64,000 bases of DNA from Siphlonurus alternatus (taxonomy: Eukaryota; Arthropoda; Insecta; Ephemeroptera; Siphlonuridae), in NCBI GenBank assembly GCA_949825025.1, contig OX463785.1, forward strand, positions 18,167,971-18,231,970, in the 5' to 3' direction. This document shows positions 1-11,689 of the stretch, in pieces. The notes under the pieces were generated by a model, which saw only the letters and a list, made by a program, of their open reading frames with translations, was not told the DNA's origin and did not search any database. The position numbers and the translations under genes are program-made. Each line of letters begins with the position of its first letter. The stretch's first letter is position 1.

Positions 1-2834
1 CTATGATCTCTTTACTGAAACAGGAGAAATAATAGAGCAAAATAGAGATAAAAATAGAGCAGCAAACAACAAACAGCGTGGCAGAACATATATAGAGGAT
101 TAAACAAATTCCAATTTATTTTAATTATTGGCAAGCCTCATCACTGCTCGCTGGATTCATTCTTCAAAACAGTGTATTTCATTCTCTTGCATGGGATACC
201 ATTCTGAATTCTTCTTGACTAAAGTCTCCTTTACTTTGATTGAGGGAATGAAGTTACAAGTGGCTTTTAATTCCTCTGCCAAATAAGGACTGTAGACGTA
301 CCTGACGGGAGCTTGCTCTCGGGAGTGCATCAGCACCTGGTGGTCCGAGTGAAGAACAAACAGCAGCGGGGCTAGGATCTCATGCATGCCCTGTGGACAA
401 AGACAGGAGAATAGATTTAAAATTTTGAATTGAATTTATTGATGTACTGACTTAAGAGTCTGTGGACCAAGCAGTCATTACAGGTAAAAAAAGATTAACA
501 TCTTTCAGGTTTATATCATATGTGACTAAAGCCCAAGCAAAGATAAAGAAAATTCACCTGACTGCAGAGACATTATTTTAAGCTAAACTGCAGATTAACC
601 TACACTAATAGCAAGGATTAAAGGCTAAAATGCACATTAAATTTAAACAAAGTTTCTTCAATCAGGCCATTGTTTTGAAAATTTCTAGTAAAATGAACTT
701 CAGTTTTGCTATTTGCATGTAGAGATCATTTTAACGTGCCAAGTTTAGATTCTTTAAAACTAAAAAAAAAAAAAAAAAAAAAACAAAAAAAAAAACAAAA
801 AAAAAACAAAGTGAAAGTATGCAATACACAAGTGGACTGTGCTTAACATATCGTCCCTCGTCCGGAATAATGAGTTACCATGATTTTCTTGCAATAATGA
901 GCTATCTGCTTTTTCAGGTGGGATATTGCACCTAAAAAAGCACATACAGTAGCTCATTATTGCCAAAAAATCATGGTAAGCAGATAGCTCATTATTCCGG
1001 ACGAGGGACGATATATATTATTTAAAATAATAAAATTAACAAATGAACAATTAAATATTCATCTTGTCTCCAATTTGACTCACTTGTCGGTAGCACATGT
1101 CCGGGTTGGCGCGGGCGTAGCAGAAGAGAATGGACACCATCTTATCCTGCACGGAGCGTTCTCGGAAGAAATCAATTCCCGGGAAGGTTCGTACTACGTC
1201 TTGTCTGATGACCGCCTGCAGCTCCTTGTTGCAGAAGAACTGGTGCCAAGAGCTCTGGAATTGCATTAGTTATTTAATATGAATGAAATGGAGCTCATTC
1301 ATATGTAAGAATCATAAAAAAAATAGGTAACACAAATTGGCAAATCGTTAGTGGCAATGGGAGAAGGCAAAGATGAAGGGAAGAGGGTAGAGAGGACAGT
1401 ATGAAACACAAAAGCCAAAAATCAAATTTAAGTAGCAATCTAGCTGTCAAAAAAAAAAAAAGAAAAAAAAAGAGATTGAGTTTATGTTTATTGTATATTA
1501 AATTTGTATAAAACTTGAGCAATCAATATAAATTTAATAACTGTAAAAAAATACGGTATTGAAAATACCTACCAGTGTTTTTTATCAGCTTCAACTGTCG
1601 ATACAAGCTATAAAAGCAATTTTTGGGAAATAAATAAATATAAAAAAAAATTCACCTAACCTCTTCTCTGTCTTTTTCTATGATTATCTTGTTCCTATAC
1701 AGTATATTGTGTTGCATATAAGCATCACAATAATACACAATGAGTTGAATCAATAGATGCATTGACCTCAGAGCTCAGATAATGGTGAAGGCAATGAAGG
1801 ATTAAGGGACAATAAAAAAAGATGCAGTCAACAGACTTAACGATTGCATTTTACATTGCTGCTTAACACAGAATTGAATGTATTGACTTTGGGTCTCTGA
1901 ACCAAGCAGCCATTTTGCCTGTAAACTTCATCAAGAAGACAAGTCTCACCTGGTTATCCTGAGACAAAGGGTTATCATCTCCCGTAAGAGGTGCCGCCGG
2001 GTTGACCAGCTGGGTCTGTGCCAGTCGGGTGTAATGTTCTCTCTGGTCTCTCAGTACGAAAGGCCAGGCCTCGGGGTCGGGCGGGAGAAGTCGTAGCAGC
2101 AGCCGCCAGCTGACACTACGAAACCTCGAAGCTCGTAGCAAACCAAGCAAAGCTCGACGTCGTAGCTCACCAAGGTCGTCTGTGTCTCGAGCGTTACGAC
2201 ACAACTGCTGCCACTCTTCCCTGTGGTGAGAATAAAAAGCTCAGAGAGGATTCTGTAATACTCTGTACAAAAGGATTAATGGTATAACTATAGGAATGGA
2301 ATTATAAAGAGGAAAACATTTACATTAAATTAATTACCTTAGTGACTTTAGTGGAAAATAATTTTCAATTAAAAAATGTATTACCAGTCCCGGCCACCAT
2401 ATATGGGATTTTTGTCTGTGCTTAGATGAGCCGTGTTTACGTCTATCTAAACTGCCATTTGAAGGTATCGATGGAGGGAATATGTTGAGATAGGGAAAAC
2501 TAGTACTGCCATCTGTGGGGGCGTTTTGTCACCATATAATATACATAAAGGAATATTTTGTGTACCAGTATTGTGAGGGGAAGAAAGGGCACAAAAATCC
2601 CATGTGGTGTGGGGCGTTTATATATATGTAGTACGTACTACATACATAGTGCTGCATAGTGTAGCATTCTATGTACTTGATCAATTAAAAATAAATGCCA
2701 GAATCTTACTCATATTTGTGGACAGCAGAAACGTTGCCATGCGATTCTTCGTTGGGCATTGTTTCTTCTGCAGCAATCTCTGCTACGAGAAGATCATCAT
2801 CTTCTTCATTCGGAATGTTTGCATCAGCCTCCAT
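1..2834 (-). CDS. TBC1D5: TBC1 domain family member 5-like Rab GTPase-activating protein (5' part, gene continues off the left edge)
   Basis: Five coding exons in phase on the minus strand: 2710-2834, 1950-2220, 1084-1254, 302-390 and 1-14 (cut by the window). The first begins MEADANIPNEEDDD, an acidic leader. Exon 2 reads EEWQQL, then RASRFRSVSWRLLLRLLP, and ends NPLSQDNQ. Exon 3 reads SSWHQFF..ELQAVIRQDVVRTFP. Exon 4 reads GMHEILAPLLFVLHSDHQ. These blocks follow, in order, the start of the TBC (Rab-GAP) domain of animal TBC1D5, including the RSxRFRSxxW and IRQDVxRTFP regions. Family knowledge: TBC1D5 is a GAP for Rab7 that binds retromer and acts in endosome-to-Golgi and autophagy traffic. 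All junctions have GT/AG signals; exon 4 ends at CAG|GTACGT and joins an acceptor (TTTCAG) at 15-16 in the right phase, giving SKEII. Rab-GAP function is inferred; the catalytic Arg/Gln fingers cannot all be judged because the domain is incomplete here. Confidence 0.85.
849..1013. repeat. Foldback (MITE-like) element in TBC1D5 intron
   Basis: Terminal inverted repeats TATCGTCCCTCGTCCGG (left) and its complement (right) close on each other. A second inverted motif, AATAATGAGCTATCTGC, recurs inside both arms. It has no coding capacity and sits in the intron between exons 3 and 4. It is probably a miniature inverted-repeat element; no target duplication is clear. Confidence 0.7.
2394..2612. repeat. 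Short inverted-repeat element in TBC1D5 intron 1
   Basis: The left end CCACCATATATGGGATTTTT and right end AAAAATCCCATGTGGTG form imperfect terminal inverted repeats about 25 bp long around a roughly 170-bp non-coding interior. This is MITE-like and lies between coding exons 1 and 2 of the TBC1D5-like gene. Confidence 0.6.
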
Positions 2835-3589
2835 TTGTTGCTGAAATAATTATAGCTTTAAAATATCCTGGGTAAACAGCGTGAGAATCTACAGTATGCA
2901 TACCGGTATGATCATATATGCAGCATATGCCCACATGCTCTGTTGCATGATCACAGATGTCGTCAGTAAATTGCAACAAATTAAATATCTAAGAATTAAT
3001 TAGCTAATTATCTAGCAGTCAGAAAAAAATATGAATGATAATTATATATGCATATATTATGACTTATGAGGCTAAAATAATACTACACACATTTTATGAT
3101 CAATAAAAAGGTATTAACCAAAATATGAATGATACTTATGGTTTATGAGGTTACACAGACTTATCACTTATGATATAAAATATGTATAGCTATGCAGTAT
3201 AGTTCATATTTACCAAAAGTAACCAGAAAGACTGGACCACTTCTGACATGTACAGTATGCATACACCTCAATAGAAAACAGCAAAAAACAACAATATTAC
3301 TCATTATTTAAGTTACATAACTGTAATTCGATATACATTTAATAAAATTATACATAAAAAACTCTAATTTACATGCTAATGTGAGGTTTGTGGTTAGAAG
3401 ACCTAGATAAAACACAAACACATGACCATGAGGAGCAGGAAAAAAAAGTTGTTTATAATTTTTTTAAATATAGTGCAAGTTATAGCCTGCAGCACTTCAA
3501 TACTTTTATACCTGACTAAAGCATGATTTGTTTTAGTTATATAAAGTTGATGGAGATCCAGAAAGCGTTTGTTTAAGTCAATATTTGCT

Positions 3590-3690
3590 ATAAATTAACG
3601 CATCACACTTGATGATAACACACGATGCGGGCGACGCAACATGATCAGCTGACTTGTTAGCTCCGCCCCCTTTTCAGAAAATACGCAAAA
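3590..3690 (-). promoter_or_regulatory. Possible promoter / 5' leader of the TBC1D5-like gene
   Basis: A GC-richer patch in AT-rich surroundings. It contains GGGGGCGGAGC on the minus strand (GC box, about 3661-3671) and CG-rich sequence at 3620-3640. The first coding exon at 2834 is preceded by a TTTCAG acceptor, so an upstream untranslated exon is expected, and this is the nearest plausible place for it. This is inference from position and composition only. Confidence 0.3.
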
Positions 3691-4230
3691 AAAAAAAATC
3701 CCTACTCCCTGCAGCTGTAAGTTTTGTATGCATACCACGTACGAAGAAAATTTATACATTTATTGTATTTACTTTCTTCTCGGAGAGTAATATAATCGTC
3801 TCTTCTTTTTTTTTTTTTATTATTAATGTTTTTATTGAACACTCTTACAGTGTCTCTTCTTTTTGCAAAAAAAAAAAAAAAATATGTTCAATAAATGATA
3901 AAAAAAAAAATGCTATCAAATAAATTGCATGACCAATAATAAAGTACTATATACACAGGTATTATACTACACACTTCATAAATATTTGCAGAAACTTTGA
4001 AATTAGCTTTCTAGATCCTAATTCTATTATTCTGTAACTATTATATATAATTTGTACGTGTTTTATATAAATTATGTTCTATTACAACATTATTCTATAA
4101 TGTGTATTTTTAATTAACATTAATTTTAAAGTTTTTCATAACCATTATTGTATATTTCTTTCCATTAATTCTTAATATTATTATTTCTTAATTACTATCC
4201 AAATATACTTAAGAAATTAAACTTAATTTA

Positions 4231-4351
4231 AGGCCTGTTCGTAAACCCTGCTCGGTGTACACTTTCTACACCCAATCGACCTTATATCGCATGTACATAA
4301 GGGCGATTGGGTGCAGAAAGTGTACACCGAGCAGGGTTTACGAACAGGCCT
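4231..4351. repeat. Hairpin MITE, AGGCCTGTTCG family (copy 1)
   Basis: A nearly perfect 121-bp palindrome. Both ends read AGGCCTGTTCGTAAACCC inward and the arms meet around 4290. It has related copies at 27210-27356 and 42914-43043. No ORF. The flanks are TA-rich (TTTA / TTAA), so the target duplication is uncertain. Confidence 0.8.
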
Positions 4352-4620
4352 TTAATTAGCCTGTAGTCATTAGATTAAAAATAATAAAGAAGGGTTATAT
4401 AGTAAAAATAACTTGTAAAAACAACAGTTTAATGATTTTAGAATTTGTTTTAAATTTATTGAAATAAGGAGGCCGAAAATGGATTACAATGCCAATATGG
4501 ATTCAGTCCATGTAGAATTTATATGGTAGCAAGTTGTTAATAGAACTACCATATTATCAAAATTAAACAAAAATTAATTAAATGCCAAAATTACATGTTG
4601 TCAATACAGAAATTATTAAC

Positions 4621-4667
4621 ATTATTATTGACGCAAGAACTTGATTATTATTGACGCAAGAACTTGA
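4621..4667. repeat. Two-copy short tandem repeat downstream of HSC70
   Basis: The unit TTATTATTGACGCAAGAACTTG occurs twice in tandem (unit about 23 bp), downstream of the HSC70 stop. A separate motif, GCCAATATGGAWTCAGT, also occurs twice nearby (about 4490 and 4687), showing local duplication of this 3' flank. Confidence 0.55.
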
Positions 4668-4776
4668 AGTTATAAGTTGATACAAATGCCAATATGGAAT
4701 CAGTACAATAATCATTTACATATTTTTTTTTTTAATTTATGAAAAATTAAAAAAAAATAATGATTATACAAGCTTA

Positions 4777-4782
4777 TTTATT
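4777..4782 (-). terminator. Candidate polyadenylation signal of HSC70
   Basis: AATAAA on the minus strand about 170 bases past the HSC70 stop codon. It is the first canonical hexamer in a sensible position. The flanks are A/T homopolymers, so the cleavage site cannot be fixed. Confidence 0.45.
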
Positions 4783-4951
4783 AAATGGCAAACAAACCAA
4801 AAAAAAAAAAAATAATAATAATCAAAGAATGATCTGCAATTAGGAATGTTTTAAATGAAAATAATGAGGAACGAAAAAACGAAATGTTTTGTAGGCTTGG
4901 CCGCCGTTGTTGACTAGTTGCCTTGCCTCATCGTAATACTGTCGTCGTTGA

Positions 4952-6008
4952 TTAGTCGACCTCCTCGATGGTTGGTCCTGAGCCTCCGGTGGGGGGAGCA
5001 CCACCAGCACCAGGAGCGCCACCAGGGGCACCACCAGCGAAGTTGGGCATACCACCGGGAGGTGCACCATTACCTTGGTACAGCTTGGTGATGATTGGGT
5101 TGCACACTCCCTCAAGTTCCTTCTGCTTGTGTTCGAACTCCTCCTTGTCGGCGAGCTGGTTGGAATCGAGCCAACGGATGACGTCGTTACACTTCTCGAG
5201 GATGATGGTCTTGTCAGTGTCTGCGATCTTGTCCTTGAGTTTCTCATCCTCCACGGTAGACTTCATGTTGAAGCAGTAAGATTCCAGAGAGTTCTTGGCA
5301 GAGATCACAGCCTTCTGCTTCTCATCCTCGTTCTTGTATTTCTCGGCGTCAGAAACCATGCGCTCGATATCTTCCTTGCTCAGACGTCCCTTGTCATTGG
5401 TGATTGTGATCTTGTTCTCCTTGTTCGTAGACTTCTCAATGGCAGTCACGTTCAAGATACCGTTAGCGTCAATATCGAAGGTGACTTCAATCTGAGGAAC
5501 TCCACGAGGTGCAGGGGGGATTCCAGTAAGCTCGAACTTTCCAAGAAGGTTGTTATCCTTGGTCATGGCACGCTCTCCCTCGTACACCTGGATCAACACT
5601 CCGGGTTGGTTGTCAGAGTAGGTGGTGAAGGTTTGGGTCTGCTTGGTAGGGATGGTGGTGTTACGCTTGATCAGGACAGTCATCACGCCTCCGGCAGTCT
5701 CAATTCCAAGGGACAGAGGAGTGACGTCAAGAAGAAGAAGATCCTGAACCTCCTCGGACTTGTCTCCGTGAAGAATGGCAGCCTGGACGGCGGCTCCGTA
5801 AGCCACAGCCTCATCAGGGTTGATGGACTTGTTCAGCTCCTTTCCATTGAAGAAATCTTGGAGAAGCTTCTGGATCTTGGGGATACGAGTGGAACCTCCG
5901 ACCAGAACGATGTCATTGATCTGAGCCTTGTCCATCTTGGCATCACGGAGAGCCTTCTCTACTGGCTCAAGGGTAGAACGGAAGAGATCAGCGTTCAGTT
6001 CCTCAAAA

Positions 6009-6043
<35 letters not shown>

Positions 6044-8973
6044 CTCGAAGAGAGAGTCGATTTCAATGCTGGCTTGGGTGGAGGAGGAGAGGGTCCTCTT
6101 TGCTCGCTCGCAAGCGGTGCGCAGACGACGCAGGGCACGCTTGTTGCTGGTCAGGTCCTTCTTGTACTTGCGCTTGAACTCCTGCACGAAGTGGTTCACC
6201 ATGCGGTTGTCGAAGTCTTCACCTCCCAAGTGAGTGTCTCCGGCGGTAGACTTCACCTCGAAGATACCATCCTCGATGGTCAAGATGGACACATCGAAGG
6301 TTCCGCCTCCCAGATCGAAGATCAGCACGTGACGCTCGCCTTGACCCTGAAAGTAAAAAATAATGTCAGGTATTCATCCTATCAGCCCACTAGTGCCTGG
6401 GATTTATTTTGAAAATTTTAACCTTAATAACAAAGGGGATTAATATAATATCACAGAACGAAAGGTAATGAACGAGTGTGCTTTGCAAATTATAGTTAAT
6501 TGAATTACCATTAAAATTCTTATTAATTGCAGTTAGTCTTGCATAAATATAATAAATAAATTTTAGTAACAAAGATATTAATCTAATATCAAGGTGCTTT
6601 ACTTTGCAAACTGTAGTTTATCAAGTTAAAATTCTTTAAAAACGAGGATAATACATAGTCAGGATTGAAAAATGTACAACTACAGAACAAAGAAGAGCAA
6701 GTTGTCTTAAAACCCAAAGATGGTACTGTAGCCAATAATTTAATTTAAATAGTGAGCAGAGTACTACTGACCAGCTGCATTGTAACAACTTTTAGGCATT
6801 GCCCAGTGCTAGTTTTACACTTCCCCATTCCTTTCCGCGTCAAGGGGGAAAAAAAAAAATATATATATATATTATCATTGTTCTTTAAAAATTTAACTTT
6901 GAACCAACCACATAAAACTGCATGCAAGTTCAAATCATTTATCTTAAATTAAAGTTAGTTACAAGACGAATTGCAGTCAGAATGTAAATAACGAAACTAC
7001 AAAAAATTCAAAGAACTTTGACTCCGAAGTTAAATCAGGTCGAGATTGTTAAAGAGTTGCAAAATTCTTTTTTATATTTACATGATTCACATTGAGGCAA
7101 CATGAATTAAGTTAGTAAATGTAACTACTGAATTCAAACTACAGACGTGACACGGATACAGTCTTTCAAATCTTAGTTTACCCCTGTCAATCATCTCCGG
7201 CATAGTAATACAACAATACAATTCCTATTTTGAACTATTTTTGAAGGGTAAACTAAGATTTGAAAGACTGTAGGAGAGCCCTTACAAGAAAAATCTATAA
7301 GCGATATAGGAGGAAAAGTTGATCGTAACAAAAAAAATCCCAAATAGAGATAAGTTTTTCATTTCACCCCCACCAGGTACTAATAATGTTGGACATTAGC
7401 AAAAAAACTCCGAATTAATATTATTTAAAGTTGAATTATAATTGTTTTAATGTCCAATATCATAATACTTGATGGATAAAGAAGAAAAGAAGGCACCCCA
7501 TACATAAAACACATACCAACATATCAAATGCCTTCTTTCCTTCTTTTTTCTTACACCTTGGATTGATAACTTACGGCACCGCTCACCTTCTTGTCGAGAC
7601 CGTAAGCGATAGCTGCGGCCGTGGGTTCATTTATAATACGAAGTACATTAAGTCCTGAGATAGTGCCTGAATCTTTGGTTGCCTGTCGCTGAGAGTCGTT
7701 GAAGTAAGCTGGTACCGTTACGACGGCATTGGTTACAGTCTTGCCCAAGTAGGCCTCGGCAGTCTCCTTCATCTTGGTAAGGACCATGGAGCTGATCTCC
7801 TCGGGAAAGAAGCTCTTCGTCTCTCCCTTGTAGTCGACCTGCAGCTTGGGCTTGCCATCGTCGCTAACAACGGTGAAGGGCCAGTGCTTCATGTCAGCTT
7901 GGACAGTAGCATCTTCAAAACGACGCCCGATCAAACGTTTCGCATCTGTAATAAAAAGTGGGATGTAAGAGAGGAGGTTTGTGAACATTTTAAGTGTTTT
8001 TTTTTTTTTTTTAAATGATGCTTGCTTTATAGCATGGTTTGGAAATAGGATAATTATAAATTTTTGGTAAGTCCAAGCTAATCAGAAAATCTTTGTTTTC
8101 ACACCAACAATCCTGAGCTTTAATTTAGGGCAGCGGCACCAATTACTGGTATGCATACAAATGCAAATTTGAGGACTGATTTTACTGTAGTAGAATCATC
8201 ATCAGGAGTGGATCCAGAACCAAATTTTGGAGGGGGCTGTCTCCATAGTCAATATTAAAAAGATATCAGAGTGGGGAAAATGCTTACATTACCCACGATG
8301 AATTCAAAATTTCGGAGGGGGGAGGGGGGCTGCAGATTCTCCAGCCACCCCCCTGGATCAGTGTCTCTCAATCTTGGAATGGCCATTTCCAATGAATATC
8401 GCAATTGCTCAATTTTAATTTCAGCCAACAAAGAATTAAAAAAAAAAATGACCGCGAAACAAGAAAATTAAAAAAATCAAAACAGTAAAAGGCATTGAAA
8501 ATAATGATGATTACACAAGCACTAATAAAGCCTTATAAATTAATCGAGGACAAAATTTGCATTTGATTACGATATGCATATCTCATTGAATGGCTACCGG
8601 TATGAAAATAAATTTCCATGCAAGGAAATAAGGTTAGAAACAGGTCAATGATAAAATCACAAGAAACCTTGAATAGTAAAGTGACTCATGCATAAAGGTG
8701 AATCCAAAGTCACGTTCTAGAAATGGATTAAACATGGTAGCTTCTTCAAAAAGTCTTATACATACCAAAGATGGTGTTGTTGGGGTTCATGGCTACTTGA
8801 TTTTTGGCAGCATCTCCAATAAGACGCTCTGTGTCGGTGAAGGCAACATAGCTGGGTGTGGTACGGTTGCCTTGGTCATTGGCAATAATTTCCACCTTTC
8901 CGTGTTGGAAAACTCCAACACAAGAGTAGGTCGTTCCCAGATCGATACCGACTGCGGGTGCTTTACTGGCCAT
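4952..8973 (-). CDS. Hsc70-4: Cytosolic heat shock cognate 70 kDa protein (HSC70 / Hsp70 chaperone)
   Basis: Three coding exons, 8766-8973, 7575-7945 and 4952-6346, with GT/AG junctions in phase, give 657 aa. ATP-dependent chaperone of the cytosol and nucleus that folds, holds and remodels client proteins with J-proteins and exchange factors. Hsp70 signatures are visible: GIDLGTTYS at residues 9-17, [12 protein letters not shown] in exon 3, and [13 protein letters not shown], followed by the substrate domain and a Gly/Pro-rich tail ending GPTIEEVD, the TPR-co-chaperone docking motif that marks cytosolic members. The start ATG follows a TTTTTAG acceptor; a 5'UTR exon ending at 9448 (AG|GTAAGAA) matches the usual 5'-leader intron of metazoan hsc70 genes. 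The exon 2/3 joint encodes [18 protein letters not shown], a few residues longer than the usual LDKKxxxERNVLIF. A long antisense ORF over exon 3 is a known Hsp70 composition artefact. Confidence 0.96.
7157..7272. repeat. Inverted-repeat element in HSC70 intron 2
   Basis: TACAGTCTTTCAAATCTTAG at the left is repeated inverted at the right, with arms of about 27 bp around a roughly 60-bp loop. It lies between coding exons 2 and 3 of HSC70. No ORF; MITE-like. Confidence 0.7.
8203..8363. repeat. Non-autonomous DNA element relic in HSC70 intron 1
   Basis: The left end reads GAGTGGATCCAG followed by a G-rich run; the right end is C-rich and closes with CTGGATCAGTG. The arms are imperfect inverted repeats (GGATCCAG core plus G/C tracts). 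The layout resembles short hAT-type non-autonomous elements common in invertebrate genomes, but the class is my inference. Confidence 0.45.
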
Positions 8974-9447
8974 GGCTAAAAAAAATTAAAAAGTTCACGT
9001 TAGAAACAATGCTCTATTCCGATTGTAGAAAGAAAGATTTTACATACAAAAATATTTAAAGTTTAAAAAACAAATTAACAGAAACAGATTTCAATCATTT
9101 TAAAAAAACCGGCAAGCGAATTCCGGGCGACAGAAATTTCTCGAACATGCTTCTCGTTTTGACATTAAAATAAAGCCATTTCAAAATTTATTTTTATCAA
9201 ATTTATTTGCAAGATTCAAAAAAATATCAAAACATTGCAATAAAAGTTGAAAACATATTGGAAGAGGTATAAAATCTCTCCCAATCAATCAAAGTTCTCT
9301 CGGCCATGACATAACCACCTCGTGACCTCAACAAATTTTCAGAATAACTTGGAAGTTACTTTACCATCTACGGTAAATGTCATATAAAATCATAAATAAA
9401 ATATCAGTGAACGATTTTACACTATTTTAATCATTAAATATTCTTAC

Positions 9448-9540
9448 CTAATGTGGATGATTGCAGATAATACTTGAAGAATTATAGTTTGTAAATTTAG
9501 TTAGAAGCTGCGGTATGCAGTTCTCGTTTGCCTGCGACTG
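9448..9540 (-). other. Predicted 5' untranslated exon of HSC70
   Basis: On the minus strand this stretch lies between a TATA-like box (CATAAATAGC, about 9568-9577) and a good splice donor, TAG|GTAAGAA, with the exon ending at 9448. The acceptor TTTTTTAG just upstream of the ATG at 8973 would join it. The transcription start is estimated about 30 bases from the TATA-like box and is approximate. Confidence 0.6.
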
Positions 9541-9567
9541 ACTCGGGAAAATTTTCTGTTTCCTCTG

Positions 9568-9625
9568 CTATTTATGCTTTTCCAGCCAAGGCCATTTCTA
9601 GAATCTTCCAGAAAATTTGACCAAT
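9568..9625 (-). promoter_or_regulatory. HSC70 core promoter with heat-shock element, CCAAT box and TATA-like box
   Basis: Going upstream on the minus strand: TATA-like CATAAATAGC (9568-9577), a heat-shock element of alternating units TTC-ta-GAA-tc-TTC-ca-GAA (9596-9613), then an inverted CCAAT (9621-9625). Four contiguous HSF half-sites with exact 5-bp spacing is a strong consensus element. It predicts that this 'cognate' gene is heat-inducible as well as constitutive. Confidence 0.8.
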
Positions 9626-9867
9626 CACGAACAAGTATTAGTAAAAATTACCACACATATAAAAATTAATAACTAAATATGAAATAAATTTAAAATTAAT
9701 TAATTAAATTATTTCCATTAATATTTAAATAATAGAAAACTTTGATTTAATGTTTCAATAAAATCAAATTAGTTTTAATCAAATTTAATGTAAAACTATT
9801 TTATTTTTACGATAACTGTTGAACTTAAAGTTGTGATAATTTTTGTAAAGTTGGTGTCTCAAGCATT

Positions 9868-9925
9868 GCAGGGCGGGTCGCACTCTGATTGGCTGAAAAC
9901 TTTATCGCGGGAAGAGAGGAAGGAA
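9868..9925. promoter_or_regulatory. GC box / CCAAT / E2F-like patch upstream of HSC70
   Basis: GGGCGGG, then GATTGGCTG (CCAAT on the other strand), then TATCGCGGGAAG (E2F-like) lie within 50 bases, about 330 bases upstream of the HSC70 TATA-like box. It could be a distal HSC70 promoter part or a promoter for an unseen plus-strand transcript. No ORF follows on the plus strand. Confidence 0.4.
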
Positions 9926-10250
9926 GAGACAGCAGTGACAGCTGCATAATGCAAAACTTCTTGAATTTTCGTCACAAATAAAGAAATAAACAGGGAAATA
10001 AAAATTTTGAACCATTTTAATTGATTATTCTCTTGACAACTAAATTTTTATCGTATTAGTAAGCATTACAAAAAGTTTTATAATATTGATCCATGTATTT
10101 GGTTTACAATTTGCCATTGAACTAGGTCAATGCACTGGTATATAATACACCGCGCGTGCGGAGGTCGCGAATCCTGTATTACTGCATTGACATTCGCAGC
10201 TATTTACAAGTAAATAGATTGCTTGCATCTGTGTCAAGAAAACCGCAGAG

Positions 10251-10263
10251 GAAAATTCTAGAA
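10251..10263. promoter_or_regulatory. Second heat-shock element
   Basis: GAA-aa-TTC-ta-GAA: three correctly spaced HSF half-sites, about 650 bases upstream of the proximal HSC70 element. A second consensus element in this position supports heat control of HSC70, although it could serve an unseen transcript. Confidence 0.55.
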
Positions 10264-10439
10264 GTATTTTTGTAAAATCGTATAATAAAAATATAAATAA
10301 TATTACTGCGACTAATTTTTTTATCAGAAAATTACTAGAGCAGGTCGCATAATATATAACAGATGATAGAAAGAAAGATATAATTAATCTGATATCATGC
10401 AGTGAGAATTAAAAAGTAGTGAAATTGTTTTATTTTCTC

Positions 10440-10525
10440 TTTATATATAAATATATATATATATATTATATATTTATATTTTATATATATATATTATATA
10501 TATTATATATTTATATATATTGCTG
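10440..10525. repeat. AT-dinucleotide-rich low-complexity tract
   Basis: About 85 bases made almost only of TA and TTTA runs, in the intergenic region upstream of HSC70. No other structure seen. Confidence 0.7.
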
Positions 10526-10661
10526 CAGTTTATAGAATTACTAAATAAAATAAAATAATAAAATCATTAGTATTTATATGGTAATTATAATAATATTTTA
10601 AGAGCAATTATATATAAGACTAATATTAAAATTATTTTTATAATACCACACATAAAAGTTA

Positions 10662-10812
10662 TAAAAAAATTAAAATGTTCTCCTCCACATCTCCTCATAT
10701 ATAGTTAGCTAAAATATCATGACCAAATGCAAGCTAGTTTTTTAGTTATGATGTTTTAGCTACTGATGGGCTCGATAGGAGATGTATGAGGAGAACATTT
10801 TAATTTTTTTTT
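10662..10812. repeat. Foldback element related to the interior of the element at 16674-17020
   Basis: Inverted arms begin ATTAAAATGTTCTCCTC and meet in a stretch with TAGCTAAAATATCA. The same arm words (AAATGTTCTCCTC, then AGCTAAAATATCA, then CTAGTTTTT.AGTTAT) occur in the same order in the longer TTAA-flanked element at 16674-17020. This copy lacks the GGGTAAG tips. Confidence 0.65.
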
Positions 10813-11107
10813 CATAATTCTCATCATCATCTTTTATTTATTGTATTTAATCATTAATCATAATTTTTATAATAATATATTTGTTTAGACTTTACTATAT
10901 AATTATATATTAAGTATATACCTGCTAAAGTATAAGTTTTGAATTCAAATCGCTCGCTATAATTGAATTATAAAATATAATTAATTAATTATTTAATTTA
11001 ATTAATTTGAATAATTAATTTATCATGCATGCATTCTGGGCATTTATAATGCGCCCGAATATTATAGCTTAATTGTATATAAATTAATTATGATTATAAA
11101 ATGTAAG

Positions 11108-11438
11108 GATGAATCTCAGTAGGTTAATTGAGATCTCGCAATCGTACCGCCTGAATGCAACAAAACTCGCAGGGGACTTAGAACTCACCATCAATAGGTG
11201 ATATACAAATTTTGAAGCGAATCTGTCTTATCAGTTTTGTGAAAACTGAAGTAGAAGTTTAACATTGGCCTTATGGACGAAAACCGGAAATGGAGCTGTT
11301 GTAAGAAAACTGCAAGACTGAATTTGCTCCAACCATAAGCGATTAAGCTTTAGAACAATCTCGATTTTTTAAAATTTATTTTATTCGATTCGTTTGTAGG
11401 GAAATATTCTTTGACTCCAGCAGTAACTGAGATTCATC
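11108..11438. repeat. 331-bp inverted-terminal-repeat element (copy 1)
   Basis: Ends GATGAATCTCAGT and ACTGAGATTCATC form 13-bp terminal inverted repeats. The non-coding interior is shared, in the opposite orientation, with 35190-35531 (for example AGTTTTGTGAAAACTGA, then GAAGTTTAACATTGGCC, then TGGAGCTGTTGT). Two diverged copies sharing ends and interior define a non-autonomous DNA transposon family. Confidence 0.75.
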
Positions 11439-11689
11439 GTTGCTCAAATATAATATATATATATTAATTAATTAATAATTATATATTAATAGTGGAATTT
11501 TTAACATTAAAAATTTATAATTGATCAAATATTTGAAAAGAAAAAAAGGGGGCATACATACATGAACAAAATGTGCCAATTGCCCCCAAATACCAACCAA
11601 ATATTTGAAATATAGAAGAAATAATTCTTAGTAATTTTACAAGATATATCATGAAACAGTACGACTCACGTAAGGTGATTTAATTTTAG

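Noticed and set aside
157..301. Extension of TBC1D5 exon 4 (VYSPYLAEELKATCN...) to a stop
   Set aside because: CAG|GTACGT at 302 is a strong donor, and an acceptor at 15-16 continues the family sequence (SKEII) in phase, so this stretch is read as intron.
760..966. 68-codon frame with a Phe-rich end
   Set aside because: Translation of a poly(A) tract joined to a foldback element.
4840..5247. Minus-strand 135-codon frame overlapping the HSC70 C-terminus
   Set aside because: A different frame of the same exon, Arg/Ser/Thr-rich shadow sequence of the Gly/Pro tail.
5075..6412. 445-codon plus-strand open frame opposite HSC70 exon 3
   Set aside because: It is the antisense of a highly biased Hsp70 coding exon; long antisense frames over Hsp70 genes are a known composition artefact. 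It has no domain and no promoter.
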